Positions 52,431 to 63,404 of a stretch of DNA of 64,000 nucleotides are shown here, one piece after another. Origin of the DNA: Cloeon dipterum (Eukaryota > Arthropoda > Insecta > Ephemeroptera > Baetidae); contig NC_088786.1 in assembly GCF_949628265.1 (NCBI RefSeq), forward strand, positions 2,604,001 through 2,668,000, in the 5' to 3' direction. Both the position numbers and the translations under genes were made by a program. Position 1 is the stretch's first letter, and every line of letters begins with the position of its first letter. Below the pieces are notes generated by a model that was given only the letters and a program-made list of their open reading frames with translations, had not been told where the DNA came from and did not search any database.

Positions 52431-55400
52431 ATGTTCAAGAAGCGGTCGACACGCACGAAGCAGGGCGACGAGAATCACAACACCAAGCAGGGGCCGCTGC
52501 CGGCGCCGCCGACGACGCCCGCGCCCCCTGCCCCCGTGCAGCGGCCCCAACTCGTCTTCCACTGCCAGCAGGCGCAGGGCTCGCCCACAGGACTCATCTC
52601 GGGCTTCGGCAACGTCAAAGAGCTCTACGCCAAAATCGCAGAATGCTACGACTTTCCTTCAGACGATGTGAGCACTTTAATTTAATTTAATATTTAACTA
52701 AAGAGAACAGAGTATTCAATTGGTGTGGGAAAACGCGCAAAACCCGTACGGAATAGAGGTACTTAAATAATTGTTTTATCAAACTTGCTTATCTTTTACT
52801 AAGTAGGCAACAATAATGAGTCTTTTCTCGCGGCAAAGATAATACGAAGTCCAAAATCGCTATCTCTTAGTTTGCGTGCGAGTTTTCGTGGAATTTTAAC
52901 CAGACGGTTTATTTCAACATTAATAGGAATTCCGTATTTTCGTGGCATTTATGAAGAGCCCATCATATAATCTCGTCAATTCGGGAATGATTAATTATTA
53001 AAGCTAATTAGCTCAAAAAGATAAAAAAATGTCACGCGTTTTTATCTAAAAATGCGAAGGCCCGCGCGCATAAGCTTTTGATTTATTTATTGGATGTGCG
53101 TACGCCGCCCAAAACGCGCGCAGGTAGCGATTTGCGTTAAAAGAGTATGCATGTCGTTTGTCTTTATTATCTTATCGCGACGTTTGGGCATCATCAACGC
53201 ATATTCGTGATAAAAGCAGCTTATATCAAACCAATAACACTTCTTCTCTAGCCCTTTCACAATCACAATTTTGAGGCCCTTTTGATGGTCGCCTAATAGT
53301 CATTAATTGAGTGGTTTATGTCTGTAACACACGCTGCGAACTATAAAATGCTAAGAGCTGCTGTTATCTACGATGAAAGTGGTGCGCTTCAGAGCATAAT
53401 TTGCCTTTTCTACAGATTTTTCTTATTTTAATTGCGAAACGTGAAGGTTTAAATAATTCAATCATACGCGGGATTTTTGAGTTTCGAAACTGTGCTCTAA
53501 AAGTTGTCCCATTACATGTGTGAACCTGGCGTTATTTTTTGTTTTCGTGAAATTATACTTCAAAACTCGAAAAACACGATTTCTTCGACTATGACGTGTT
53601 TAGCCACTATAATTCTCGGGTTCTAATGATCAGAAATCGCAAAAACTAACCACCATTAAACTCGTCTCGACCTCCCCTGACCAGCTGAATGGTTTAGGGG
53701 GCGACTACCCCTTTTAAATCCATCTCCTCCGATTTAAAAAGCAAAAATGTACTAATAAATATAGAAATTTTGGGGGTGGAGAGTGGGCAGATCACCCCCT
53801 CAACGCTTCAGCTGGTCAAGGGAGGTTGATACAAGTCTAAAGGTGCGGGTACATTTTTAAATTCGGATGATTTGAACCCGAGATTTGGAGTTTGCAATGC
53901 TAGCAAAACACGAAAAAGTTGAAAATTTCGATTTTTTGAGTGGATTTTCTCCAAATCTAGAGGGAACACCGCTCTGAAATTTTCACCCAATCTCAAAAAT
54001 GTCATGGGACAACTTTAAAGCACATTTTAAAATACCTAAATGCTGAAATCATTTCAATTTTTTAAATTAAAATACAAAATTAGTATTAGTGACCTTTGAC
54101 ATTGACCTAGGACATAAAATTTTGCGTCTGTTTGATCGGGCTCGGTGAGAGGAATCCAAAGCAAACCTTATTTTTGAAATTGCACAACGTGAAGGTGAGA
54201 TACTGAGGTCTCAATGTTTTCCAAAAATGTCCCGTAAAATCCATAAAAATGGATATTTTGTCGAAAGACTGGTTTCTGGACCTCATGTGCCAATTTTCTC
54301 CCTTCGACCCGTGACATTTCGTCTTTTATTCTCCAGTATGAAATTTTCTCCGACACGGTTTAAAATTTAAATTTCGTGCAGCGCGTAATCATGTGCTTTG
54401 ATCGATCCGCAGGTGCGGTCGATCTAATTATGAAAAAGTGAAGCGTTCGCGGCCCCCACTTGCTGCTGCTGGACTTCCGCCGAGAGGAATCACGGCCGCT
54501 TGTTTCGCACAGGGGCCAGTTCAGTGCACCACTTGTTCAATCTCTGCGGCGTCGAATCGAAACGCGTGCTACCCGACTTAAATACGCGCAACCTGCAGCC
54601 TGCTTTATAGCACACTATTTGAATGTCTGCGCGGCGCGAGAGGAGCTTATCGCTGCAGATTCTCACTTTTCAGAATGTGGAAATCGGTCAGTTGCGCGAA
54701 ACGCGCGAAGCCGAGATAAAAATAATTGGGAACGCGTTGAATTACAAATTAATTGTAAATGCCGAATGGAGCTTTGTCGCTTCCTGGTTTATTTGAGAAG
54801 GTGCAGCTGCATGTCGCAATGATCGAGTTTAAATTTATAAGACCTCTTATCGCGTACACACAAAAAGCTTCCTTTCGTTTTCGCCTGAGCGGCTGTGAAA
54901 GCGTACAGAATTCTCCGTCTTCGCGGGAACTCTTATTTGATTGAACTGTGTCAAGGCTGTGCTCAAGTTCCTCGGCGGACGCACTGTGCGTAAAAAGTCA
55001 AACAAACCCTCGTGCCGAACAATTATATAGAGAGGCGGCGAAAATGCGAAAATGAAAACAGCACACGCTACACACGCAGACGCTGCCGTCGAGCAGCGGT
55101 TTCTATAGTTTGCCAGCAAGGACGTCGTCGCACTTTGATAAGCAGCCGCCAAATAATCTTGAGTATGTGTGTGTGTGTGTCACTCGATGAAAATACGGGC
55201 TCGCAATCGGCAACTGCTGCCACAAATTTTTGGTTTATTAAGAAACAGGCGTAGTTAAACATCACGGCGCAATCAAGTCGTTACTTTTGCGTATTTGAAA
55301 GATTTTTTCGGTTTAAATTGAAGGCAAAATTCCAGAGAATAACTGCGGGTAAGATAAAAAAAAATACGAGTGCCCTAATTAAACTCTAAAAGCGATTATC

Positions 55401-58400
55401 TTAAATTATCATCATTATTATTGCTTTCCGATTATACTGTGCACAAGTGACTGCAAAACTGAAGCATTTTTCTGATTAAATCAACAGATTGCCGCACCAC
55501 GATCCAATTATTTTCATGCATCTCCCTCGTGTCCATTCTGGAAGAAAAAAAATCGAAACAAGAACAAAATGACTCGGAGGTTTGCCAAATGTCGCGGAAG
55601 TCTAATTTCGGGTCCGTTCCACGCGTGACAAAGGAAAGCGCATCTCATGCAACCAATTCTGCTCGGTATGCTGCCTCGCGAGTCAGGTGGTCTACCGTTA
55701 TAGCCGGCGCAAATTGCGTATGATGCACTTGAAACCCGAGTGAGATCACCGCGGAATGTGTTGTTTGACCCTTCTGCATTTTTTACAAACTACTCTTCCC
55801 TGTTTCGTTTGAAATCAGGTGCCTCTGAAGCAAGTTGACTGCAGGAAACGGAAAGTTAGTGGACCATTAAATTGAGACGTGCGTCTTTCACGTCGAGAAA
55901 AAAATAGCGTGTCGTAATTCTTCTTCTGCATCAGTGATCAGAATAAAATCCTTGTTTGCATTCAACAAGATTCTTGTTTGCAGTAATTTAAATTTAAGTG
56001 TTGAATTAGGCTTGGCAGTTGAATCTCGACTAAACGTGCCGAAAATCGGTGTAAACGTCACTGTGTGAACAAGACACAGGCCTTTGTAAAATCGAGAAAG
56101 TAGCAACGCACAGAGACAAATAACAAACAAGCCAGTAGCTTATAGACTTCCCCTGGCTGCCGTCTTGATCTTACAATAATAATTAGGCATTTAAGAGCCA
56201 ATCTCTTCTCTGATTGGTCGCTGGCGTTCTTGTTCACACAAAAAAGTGCCAAAGTAACGATTTATACGTTTCCACCGATTTTCGGCACGGCATGTCAAAT
56301 TTTCGCCTGCCCAATCTAATTCAACCAAGTCAAAAATTTAAATTAAATTGATTTTGAAAAAATTCGCTGATTTTAAATACGAGCCACGTTTTTCATATCT
56401 CTTCTGGATTTAATATTTTATTCAGGAATTTAATTTCTGTACTGACACACAATTTGCTGCACGAAAAGATGATGCAGCATTGAGGAAGTTGCTGTAAATT
56501 AAATTGTGTCTGCAGCGCATTCGCTCAAACTACTACACCTGTTCATTATGATGCAGCTTTTATCCCGTTACTGATTTTATTTTGTGTTTCTTCCAGATAC
56601 TCTTCTGCACGCTGAATACGCACAAAGTGGACATGAACAAATTGCTCGGCGGTCAAATCGGACTAGATGACTTCATATTTGTCCACAGAAAAGGCACGGG
56701 GCATATTATTTTATATTTAATTATTTTAATTTGCGTAATTTCAGGCCGGCCAAAAGAAGTGCAAATTACGAAAACCGAAGACGCGCTTGGCTTGACCATC
56801 ACAGACAACGGCGCCGGCTACGCATTCATAAAACGCATCAAGGAGGGCAGTCTTATTGACTCTATGAGTTACATCCAGGTGAGAAGACCCACAAACGTGC
56901 CCCAACTAAAGCAGATTAAAGAAATCCTCTTGACAATGTCTCTTTAAATTATAAAGCATGTTCAAATCGTTTGTTCTCACTTTTTCACTTGCAAATACGG
57001 CACCGCTGACAGACGTTCGAGGTAGGAAGCCTTTTGATTCGTCGCAAAGTTATAATTATTGCTCCCCATGAGTGATGATTGCGTAATTTTCTAGGTGGGT
57101 GATCACATCGAACGGATCGATAACGAAACTCTGGTTGGGCGCAGGCATTTTGAGGTTGCAAAGATGCTCAAGGAAATTCCCAAGGGCACCACATTTACAA
57201 TGCGACTGGTCGAGCCCCAAAAAGCTGGTTTTGGTAAGAATTGAAAATTTTAAACCCGAAAAATTTGAAAAAATAAAAGAGGCTTTCCCCCGAAAATCAG
57301 GGTGAGAACCGGAATATCTCTAGTTATAATTTTTGAGCCAAAAGAAGATAATTTAGACGGCTCACAATGTTTATTATCTTGCAAAAATAATTTTGAGTTA
57401 ATTACAAAATTTTTAATATTTAAAAAACGCGCCCAATTTAATTTTCCAAAATTTGGGATAAAATGTAGCCCTGAGTGCATTTAATATGTCTGGAAATTTT
57501 CAGGGTGGTGAGAGCATTAGTTTTTTTATTTAAAAAGGGTCAAAAAAGTGTTTTTAAGTTCAGATGGATTTAAAAAATTCAAAACTGCACGATCAGTTGA
57601 TATTTTCTCTTGTTATATGCTTAAGGTCACCCCTGAGGTCAGATAAGATCATTAGAAAAGGTAAGAAATCAAACCCTGGCGTCAGGGAAGCCCTCAGGGA
57701 TCGATATAATTAAATTACCTTAAATGTAGCCAATTAAACAACGCCTGACGGCCTCTGTATTGATTCGATTTGCAAGATCTGCACACTATTTGAACACCCA
57801 AAGTTTGAAGCTTTCAGAAAATGTCCATTTTGGCCCTTAGGAAGCCATCAGGGCGCTCAGAAAATATATTTTTGGGAAATCAGGGTGTTTCCTGAGCACC
57901 CTGATGGCTTCCAAAGGGTCAAATAACACATATTCTGAAAGGTATCAACTTGAGTGTTCACATGGTGTTCAGATCTTCCAAATTGAATCAATACAGATCC
58001 CGTCAGGCGTCGATAAAGTGGCTACACTTGGAAATTGAATGATTTTGATTGCTCAAGGAGTCAAGGGCTACCCTGACGCAAGGGTTCAATTTCTGACCTG
58101 TTCTGATGGTCATATCCGAGGGTAAAAATCAACCGATCGTGCAATTTTTATATTCTTAAAATCCACTAGAACTCAATAAAATACCCTTTTTTCAACCTTT
58201 GATCCTTTTTCTCAAAAACTACAGGTGTCAACATCCTGAAAATTTCTAGGCGTGGTATATATACGCTTGGGAAACAATTCAACCCATACTTAGAAAAAAT
58301 TAAACAGATCCATTTTGAGATAATTATTTTAAAATTTTATCAAGTCTTAAATTTAAAAAGGTAAAAAAAAAATTAACTACATTAATTAATTGTTGGCCAT

Positions 58401-58913
58401 CGTGCAGAGATTATCAATTTTTGGTAGCTCCAAGAGGCTGATTTTCCCAGATTTCGCCCCAATATTTTCCGTCAACCCTGAAGTTTAAATTAATTTGCTA
58501 AAAAAATTCTTCAGTTTTGAATTAGCTCTCACCAGAAAATTTCTTAAAATAATTTTGCTCCCGCAGCCAACATCGGTCCACGCGGTGACCCAAGGAAAGG
58601 GAAGAAGCAAGGTTTCGGCTCTGGGAAAGAAACACTGCGCTTCAAAGCAAACGGCACAGCAGAAGTGGTCGAGGCGGACGACCAAGAGCAAATCGGCATC
58701 GACAACATCAACAAGCTGCTGGAATCGTTCATGGGCATCAACGACTCCGAGCTGGCCTCGCAAATCTGGCAGCGGGCCAAGGGCACGCAAAACAGCATGG
58801 ACTTTGCAGAAGCCATCGACGGCTCCGATCTCGAGGAATTCGGATTCACGGACGACTTTATCATTGAACTCTGGGGTGCAATCACAGACGCCAGATCCGG
58901 CAGGCTCAAGTGA
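52431..58913 (+). CDS. kermit: GIPC PDZ-domain protein (kermit)
   Basis: Five exons join in phase: 52431-52667, 56597-56693, 56745-56878, 57095-57233 and 58567-58913, giving 317 residues. GIPC is a cytoplasmic adaptor that binds receptor C-termini by its PDZ domain and myosin VI by its C-terminal GH2 region, on endosomes. The N-terminus is basic then Pro-rich. The GH1 region has [20 protein letters not shown] and [20 protein letters not shown]. The PDZ domain (about 113-200) includes [22 protein letters not shown]2 contains [17 protein letters not shown] and [16 protein letters not shown]. Intron 1 is 3.9 kb. Intron 2 is only 51 bp with a GC donor, and no in-frame stop. Intron 4 carries a 770-bp fold-back. 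ATTAAA lies at 58954-58959. Confidence 0.97.
53640..54360. repeat. Dispersed repeat family 6 with inverted arms
   Basis: GACCTCCCCTGACCAGCTGA near 53670 and its near-complement TTCAGCTGGTCAAGGGAGGT near 53808 form a fold-back. Further right it is collinear with 26940-27640, including TGACCTTTGACATTGACC. Confidence 0.65.
55996..56332. mobile_element. Palindromic element family 1 copy E (diverged)
   Basis: AGTGTTGAATTAGGC and CGTGCCGAAAATCGGTG on the left face CACCGATTTTCGGCACG and GCCTGCCCAATCTAATTCAA on the right. The core hairpin pair is degraded here. Confidence 0.65.
57486..58252. mobile_element. ~770-bp fold-back element, family 5
   Basis: Two long arms are inverted about a centre near 57870. 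End words are GGAAATTTTCAGGGTGGTG and CATCCTGAAAATTTCTAGGC, and the central arms read CCATCAGGGCGCTCAG and CTGAGCACCCTGATGG. It lies wholly in GIPC intron 4 and encodes nothing recognisable. Confidence 0.75.
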
Positions 58914-59124
58914 CCATTTTAAAAAACCACCGTCTTTCTTGTGCTCTTTGTAAATTAAAACAGTTCCTTCTTCTTATTACGTCAGTTAATTTTTATTTTT
59001 TAAATTGCTAGCTGAGAGATAGAGTATAATATATTATAAAAGAAAAGCGGAAAACGCGAGGGATAGAATTGTAAGTTCACTTATCAAATAATACAAATGA
59101 TTCGTCTGACAATGTCAGACGTGA

Positions 59125-60839
59125 TTACATAATGGCACAACGATTTTTCTTACTTCCTTTCGTTGGCTCACAATCAGCGGCCGCCTGACTGTCGTAGTCG
59201 GCAACTATGTTTGGCAAATCATCCTTTTTGATGTCCAAATACTGAAGGACTGCAAACAAATTAATTTGACGTTGATTAGCCAGTTTTACTAAAAAGGTAG
59301 ACTCTACTTGACAATTTGACCGATTGTCCGAAACGGGAAACGGTTTGAGATAATTTTTTTTAAAAAATTTCTGGAGCTTATAGGTTTTTAGGCTACATTT
59401 TTGTCTTTTAAAAATTATATAGTTCATTTTCATAACTTTATTTTCACGGAAATGCAAGAAAATTTAGGTCTGAGTGCGGTAAATAGGAAATTTCATCAGT
59501 TTTCAGAATATGTATGGTATTTTGCTCTACGATTAACTATTAACACCCACAAAGCTCGGTACTAAACCTCTTGCAAAATTTCTAATTGGGTAAAAAACGA
59601 CGCACCAATCCATTAGTCTCATTCAATTTTAGCAAAAATCATTTTGGAAATTTCTGGCAGGGGTTTTAAAGTGAAATACTTACAGAGGGAGGTTGTTTGT
59701 TTAGGAGACTTAGGCTTTTCCTCCTCCTCCAATTCAGAGTTGTCAAGCTTGGCTTTCTTTGGCAATGGAGCTTCTTCCAACACATTGTCAGGCACATTTT
59801 CCTTGGCTTCAAACTGGTCATATTCAACCTGCTCGACATTTTCCACCTTCTCGGGCTGTGCTGGTTCTTCTATATTGATTTCCACAGGCTCGAGTGTCAC
59901 TTCCGGACGAGGCGTTTTGGCTGCTCTTGCCAAACTTTGCCTGCGCGGTGCTGCTTTCATTTCCCTCAAGGCGCTTGGGTCGACACTCTTCCTTCGCCCT
60001 ATTGGAATGAATTATACAAATTAATTTGTGTTTGAATAAAATAAAATCTAGTACTAACCTGCATTCATCTTATTTCTCTCAATGAAATCTGTTGCACTGC
60101 GGACAGGCGGTGCCACACTCCTCCTGCGGGCCGGCTCAGGCCTCAGGGACTCCCTCTTAGGCTTTTCAATCGACTTTGTCTGTTTCTCAGGTGCCACACT
60201 CTTTCTGCGGGCTGGCTCAGGCCTCAGAGATTCCCTCTTAGGCTTTTCAATCAACTTTTCGACTGGCTTGGTCAGTTTCTCAGGTGCTAGACTCCTCCTA
60301 TTGGCCGGCTGAGGCCTCAGGGACTCCCTCTTAGGCTTTTCAGACACCATTGTCTGTTTCTCAGTTGCTTTTGCTACCGACAGCTTCAAGGCTGGCTTAG
60401 CCGTCAGTCTGGACAGATTGTTTTGGGGCCTGAGAGCACTTCGAGTTACAGGACCCTGACGCCTTCGTGGAGTCAGGTCAACGTTGTGGAAAGGGTATGG
60501 CGGCACAGGGGGCAATCCATGGTAGCCTTGCTGTTGTTGCTGGTGTCTCGGGGAAAATATTTGATATGGCGAACCAACCATCTGTCCCTGACGAACTGGC
60601 ATCCTCCTGAAATTTCAAATTTCAGTGAAATAACGTTACATACTGTCATAAAAGGCTGATTTTTACCTGCTGTATGGCGAAGGCACAGAATTTGAGTGAT
60701 GAAAAGGAGACGGAATCTGCGTGATCCTGTCCATGGAGATTCTGTCCATTTTGACGAATGGCCTGGGTGCGTTTGCGTTTGCATAATTATTTCCAGCGGG
60801 CGCAGGGCGGCCGTGACGATTTCGACGTCGTGGGTCCAT
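59125..60839 (-). CDS. Repeat-rich basic protein with a C-terminal farnesylation motif (CAIM)
   Basis: Four exons join in phase: 60839-60667, 60606-60059, 59998-59684 and 59249-59125, giving 386 residues. All junctions have GT-AG ends; the last donor is a perfect GTAAGT. It starts MDPRRRNRHGRPAPAG and is Pro/Gln-rich to about residue 120. Three copies of an EKPKRESLRPEPARRRSVAP unit follow, at about 147-166, 178-197 and 205-224, then GRRKSVDP and PRRQSLARAA. An acidic stretch (about 270-340) and KSPKQ precede FLQYLDIKKDDLPNIVADY. The end is KGSKKNRCAIM, a basic patch plus a CaaX box; CAIM is the ending of B-type lamins and specifies farnesyl transfer. I do not recognise a family. A nuclear-envelope role is inference. 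It converges on GIPC. Confidence 0.83.
60105..60345. repeat. Coding minisatellite in the CAIM gene
   Basis: Three copies of a block with GGCCTCAGGGACTCCCTCTT on the plus strand, spaced about 80-95 bp. They encode the KPKRESLRPEP repeats of the minus-strand gene. Spacing differs because the linkers between core units differ. Confidence 0.85.
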
Positions 60840-62591
60840 CTTTTGAGAAAGGTACAGTACACATAAATTAATCTATTGCAAATTGTATGTTTGGCATCAA
60901 ATTGAAAAGCGAAATACATAATGTAACAAACAAGGCGGCAATAAAACATAAAGAAATGCAAAAGAACATCCAAATAAGAGGAAAGTTTAATTACTTGGTC
61001 GAAAATTCGGCAAGGTTTGAGCCGAAGATTTCGATGAAATCCGTTTGGACGATAAGACAGCGATCAATCAGTCACCAACCGTTTTATTTACTAAAACTAA
61101 ACAAACCGGCTGACTTTCGCGCCACCACAGGGAAGGGAGTGGGGAGCTGGAGGCGCGGCCTAACGTTATCGTTCAATGGCGCGAATTCATTGGGATTACC
61201 GTAGATGCCGTAGATGGCGCAAAATCTTCTGTTTCTCTTCTTGGTGGAGGGTAAAAGTAAAACACGACTGGTGAATTTAGACGCCAATTTTTTAGTAACT
61301 CAGGTAACTCACTTGATCACTTGCAAAGAGATGGGACAATTCCAAGTTTGAAGGCCTGGAAAGGGGGACCTTCCTTAGTATTCGGTTTACAATAAATCCT
61401 CAAAAATGAAAGATGGACTGCTATATACATTTGATTTTGTCTATTTTACTGTTTTACAACGCCGGTGTCGATCAGGAGGCAGGGTACTATTATGGTGGCG
61501 CTAAGCGTTGACTTGTTTGAAAATTGTTGAGGATGCTCCACAAACGCATAACAAAAGCAAAAACGGTTCATAGGGGCACGAAGAAGCGAGCAGACTGGAC
61601 ACTGGACGCTCTGAAAGACAAACACACGTCGCATTATTTTAATATTGTTTGTTTTGTTCTCAAAATCAGAAGAAAAGAATAATTGCGTTTCACTGCTCTT
61701 CCACCTGATGATATGATTTCGCAGGCAATTTTCCACCTTTAATAATAGTTTATATTTTGGCATGATGCCTTTTTATCGTTTCGTACGTTTCTTGATATAT
61801 TTTCTTGTGTGAAATATCTCGAAGGATAATAATTTAAATTGGTATTTATTATTATTAATATTTAATTCATTTATTTGGGGAGTCACCCAGCACAATTGAG
61901 CATAATACGTGCAAGGAAATTGCTCACACTGTGCACGCGTCGTCAGTTTCCTCGTTTGCGGTTGAAACCCTTCTTTATTGAAATAGTCACTTGCGCAATC
62001 TCAATGAAATGTTAATGAACTTATCAAGAAGATATGTATTTTCGCTCTCCGCAACCCACAGCAGGAACCAAAAACGGCAATCCGAAATATCATATGAATG
62101 ACGTAAAGACACCAGACAAATATGGATAAATGCTGTTCCGGAAGTCTCGCCTCTTTGTCCGCAAAAGTGAAAAGTGTCATATATTTTATTTGCCTCTCGT
62201 TAGTCAGACACGCGGATTTTCCTCTTTCTCGTCGCTCGTCGCACTCGCACGTTTCGCGCTCGCTTTATTACCCACGAGACGATCGAGCGTGTGGCACCCT
62301 ATATTTTTTTTTCTAATTTGCTTGGAAAGATTGTTTCAATTTATTTTTTCATTTTAGTTATTCTATGAAACCAAAAATTAATATAACTCTAGCAGGTGAT
62401 ATTTTAAATTTTAATTAATTTAGTATTTACTGCTATAAAAAAATTACATTTTCAAGAATCTCAGATTTAAAATAGGGTTCCCTAGCTTTTTAGTTTTGCC
62501 AACTAACAATAAAGCAGGTGATCACTAGCGCTTTAAGAAAAACAATACAAAAAATTGTTATAATAATTATTCTTTGTGTGTGTTTTTCCAG
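60840..62591. other. Intergenic region between the CAIM gene and the CLIP protease
   Basis: Holds the 5' flank of both divergent genes. A 105-codon minus-strand frame (61763-61446, MPKYKLLLKVENCLRNHIIR) has no motif or splice support and is left as doubtful. No TATA box was fixed. The protease ATG follows an acceptor, so a non-coding first exon lies somewhere here. Confidence 0.5.
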
Positions 62592-62593
62592 GT

Positions 62594-63404
62594 ATGACCT
62601 TCATCAGGTTGGCCGTGTTTTTGAGCGTGCTGGCGGCAGCCTCCCCGCTCCGCTTTTCCTCTGCTGGTCAGGGTGCGTCGGGGTGCTCCGCCCTTTCAGT
62701 GTGCGTGCCCATCTCCAAGTGTCCGAGCGGCCTTAAGGCCTTGAGGCGCAGACAGGCGCTGCCCCCTCTCTGCGGATACAAAGGAAACTTGTTAAAGGTT
62801 TGCTGCCCTGAGCTTCGCGCGTCGGCAAAATCTCTTTCGGCATCAGGGCAGGTGACCACCACCACAGATCAAAATTCCGTCGGGAGGAGCTCGCCGCCAA
62901 AGGTTGGCGCCAGGTCGGCTGAGGCCTGTCAAAAATACTCGGAAATTGCGTTTCCCAAGATTAACTTGTTTGTCAAGAATGGAATCGAGGTATTTTGTGA
63001 CTATAAATGCTGGTGGAAATGTTATAAAATTTAAGGAGGAAAATTTACCGTGAAAATTAAAAATATCAATTTTTAAGGCTGATGTTGGTGAGTTTCCGCA
63101 CATGGCGCTGCTCGGCTTCAAGTACGACAAGGACCAGCAAAACTCAGGTCGCACCTTGACCAAGGGGGTGAACGCGTCGTGGTTGTGCTGCGGCACCCTG
63201 ATCCACGAGCGGTTCGTGCTGACGGCGGCGCACTGCCTCGAGAAGGAATTTCCGATCGTGGTGCGCCTCGGAGATTTGGACTGGAACTCTGACGAAGACG
63301 GCGCACAGCCCAAGGAATTTTCCATTCTCAGGATCGAGTCGCACCCTGAATTCAACCGGATCAGCCTGGCGAATGACATCGCACTAATCGAACTCGGAAC
63401 ACAG
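62594..63404 (+). CDS. CLIP-domain serine protease (partial; catalytic Ser exon off the right edge)
   Basis: Two exons, 62594-62989 and 63078-63404, join in phase 0 and give 241 residues. A signal peptide (MTFIRLAVFLSVLAAAS) is followed by a CLIP domain with six cysteines at C31, C37, C43, C60, C70 and C71 (CGYKGNLLKVCCP), a Ser/Thr-rich linker, and C112, which should tie the pro-region to the catalytic domain. The S1 trypsin-like domain has GEFPHMALLGF, the catalytic His in LTAAHC (H184) and the catalytic Asp in LANDIALIEL (D232). The catalytic Ser must lie beyond base 64000. Family members act in haemolymph cascades: Toll activation, melanization, clotting. It resembles the snake group by GEFPHMA. 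The expected IVGG activation start is replaced by VKNG after Phe126. Confidence 0.93.

Larger units (their letters stand above)
52668..56596. other. 3.9-kb first intron of GIPC
   Basis: No coding exon supported. It contains a family-6 repeat with inverted arms (about 53640-54360) and a family-1 palindrome (about 55996-56332). The rest is unique sequence. Confidence 0.65.

Noticed and set aside
61446-61763. 105-codon minus-strand ORF MPKYKLLLKVENCLR...
   Set aside because: No recognisable domain, no splice partner and low-complexity flanks; kept only as a doubtful note in the intergenic entry.
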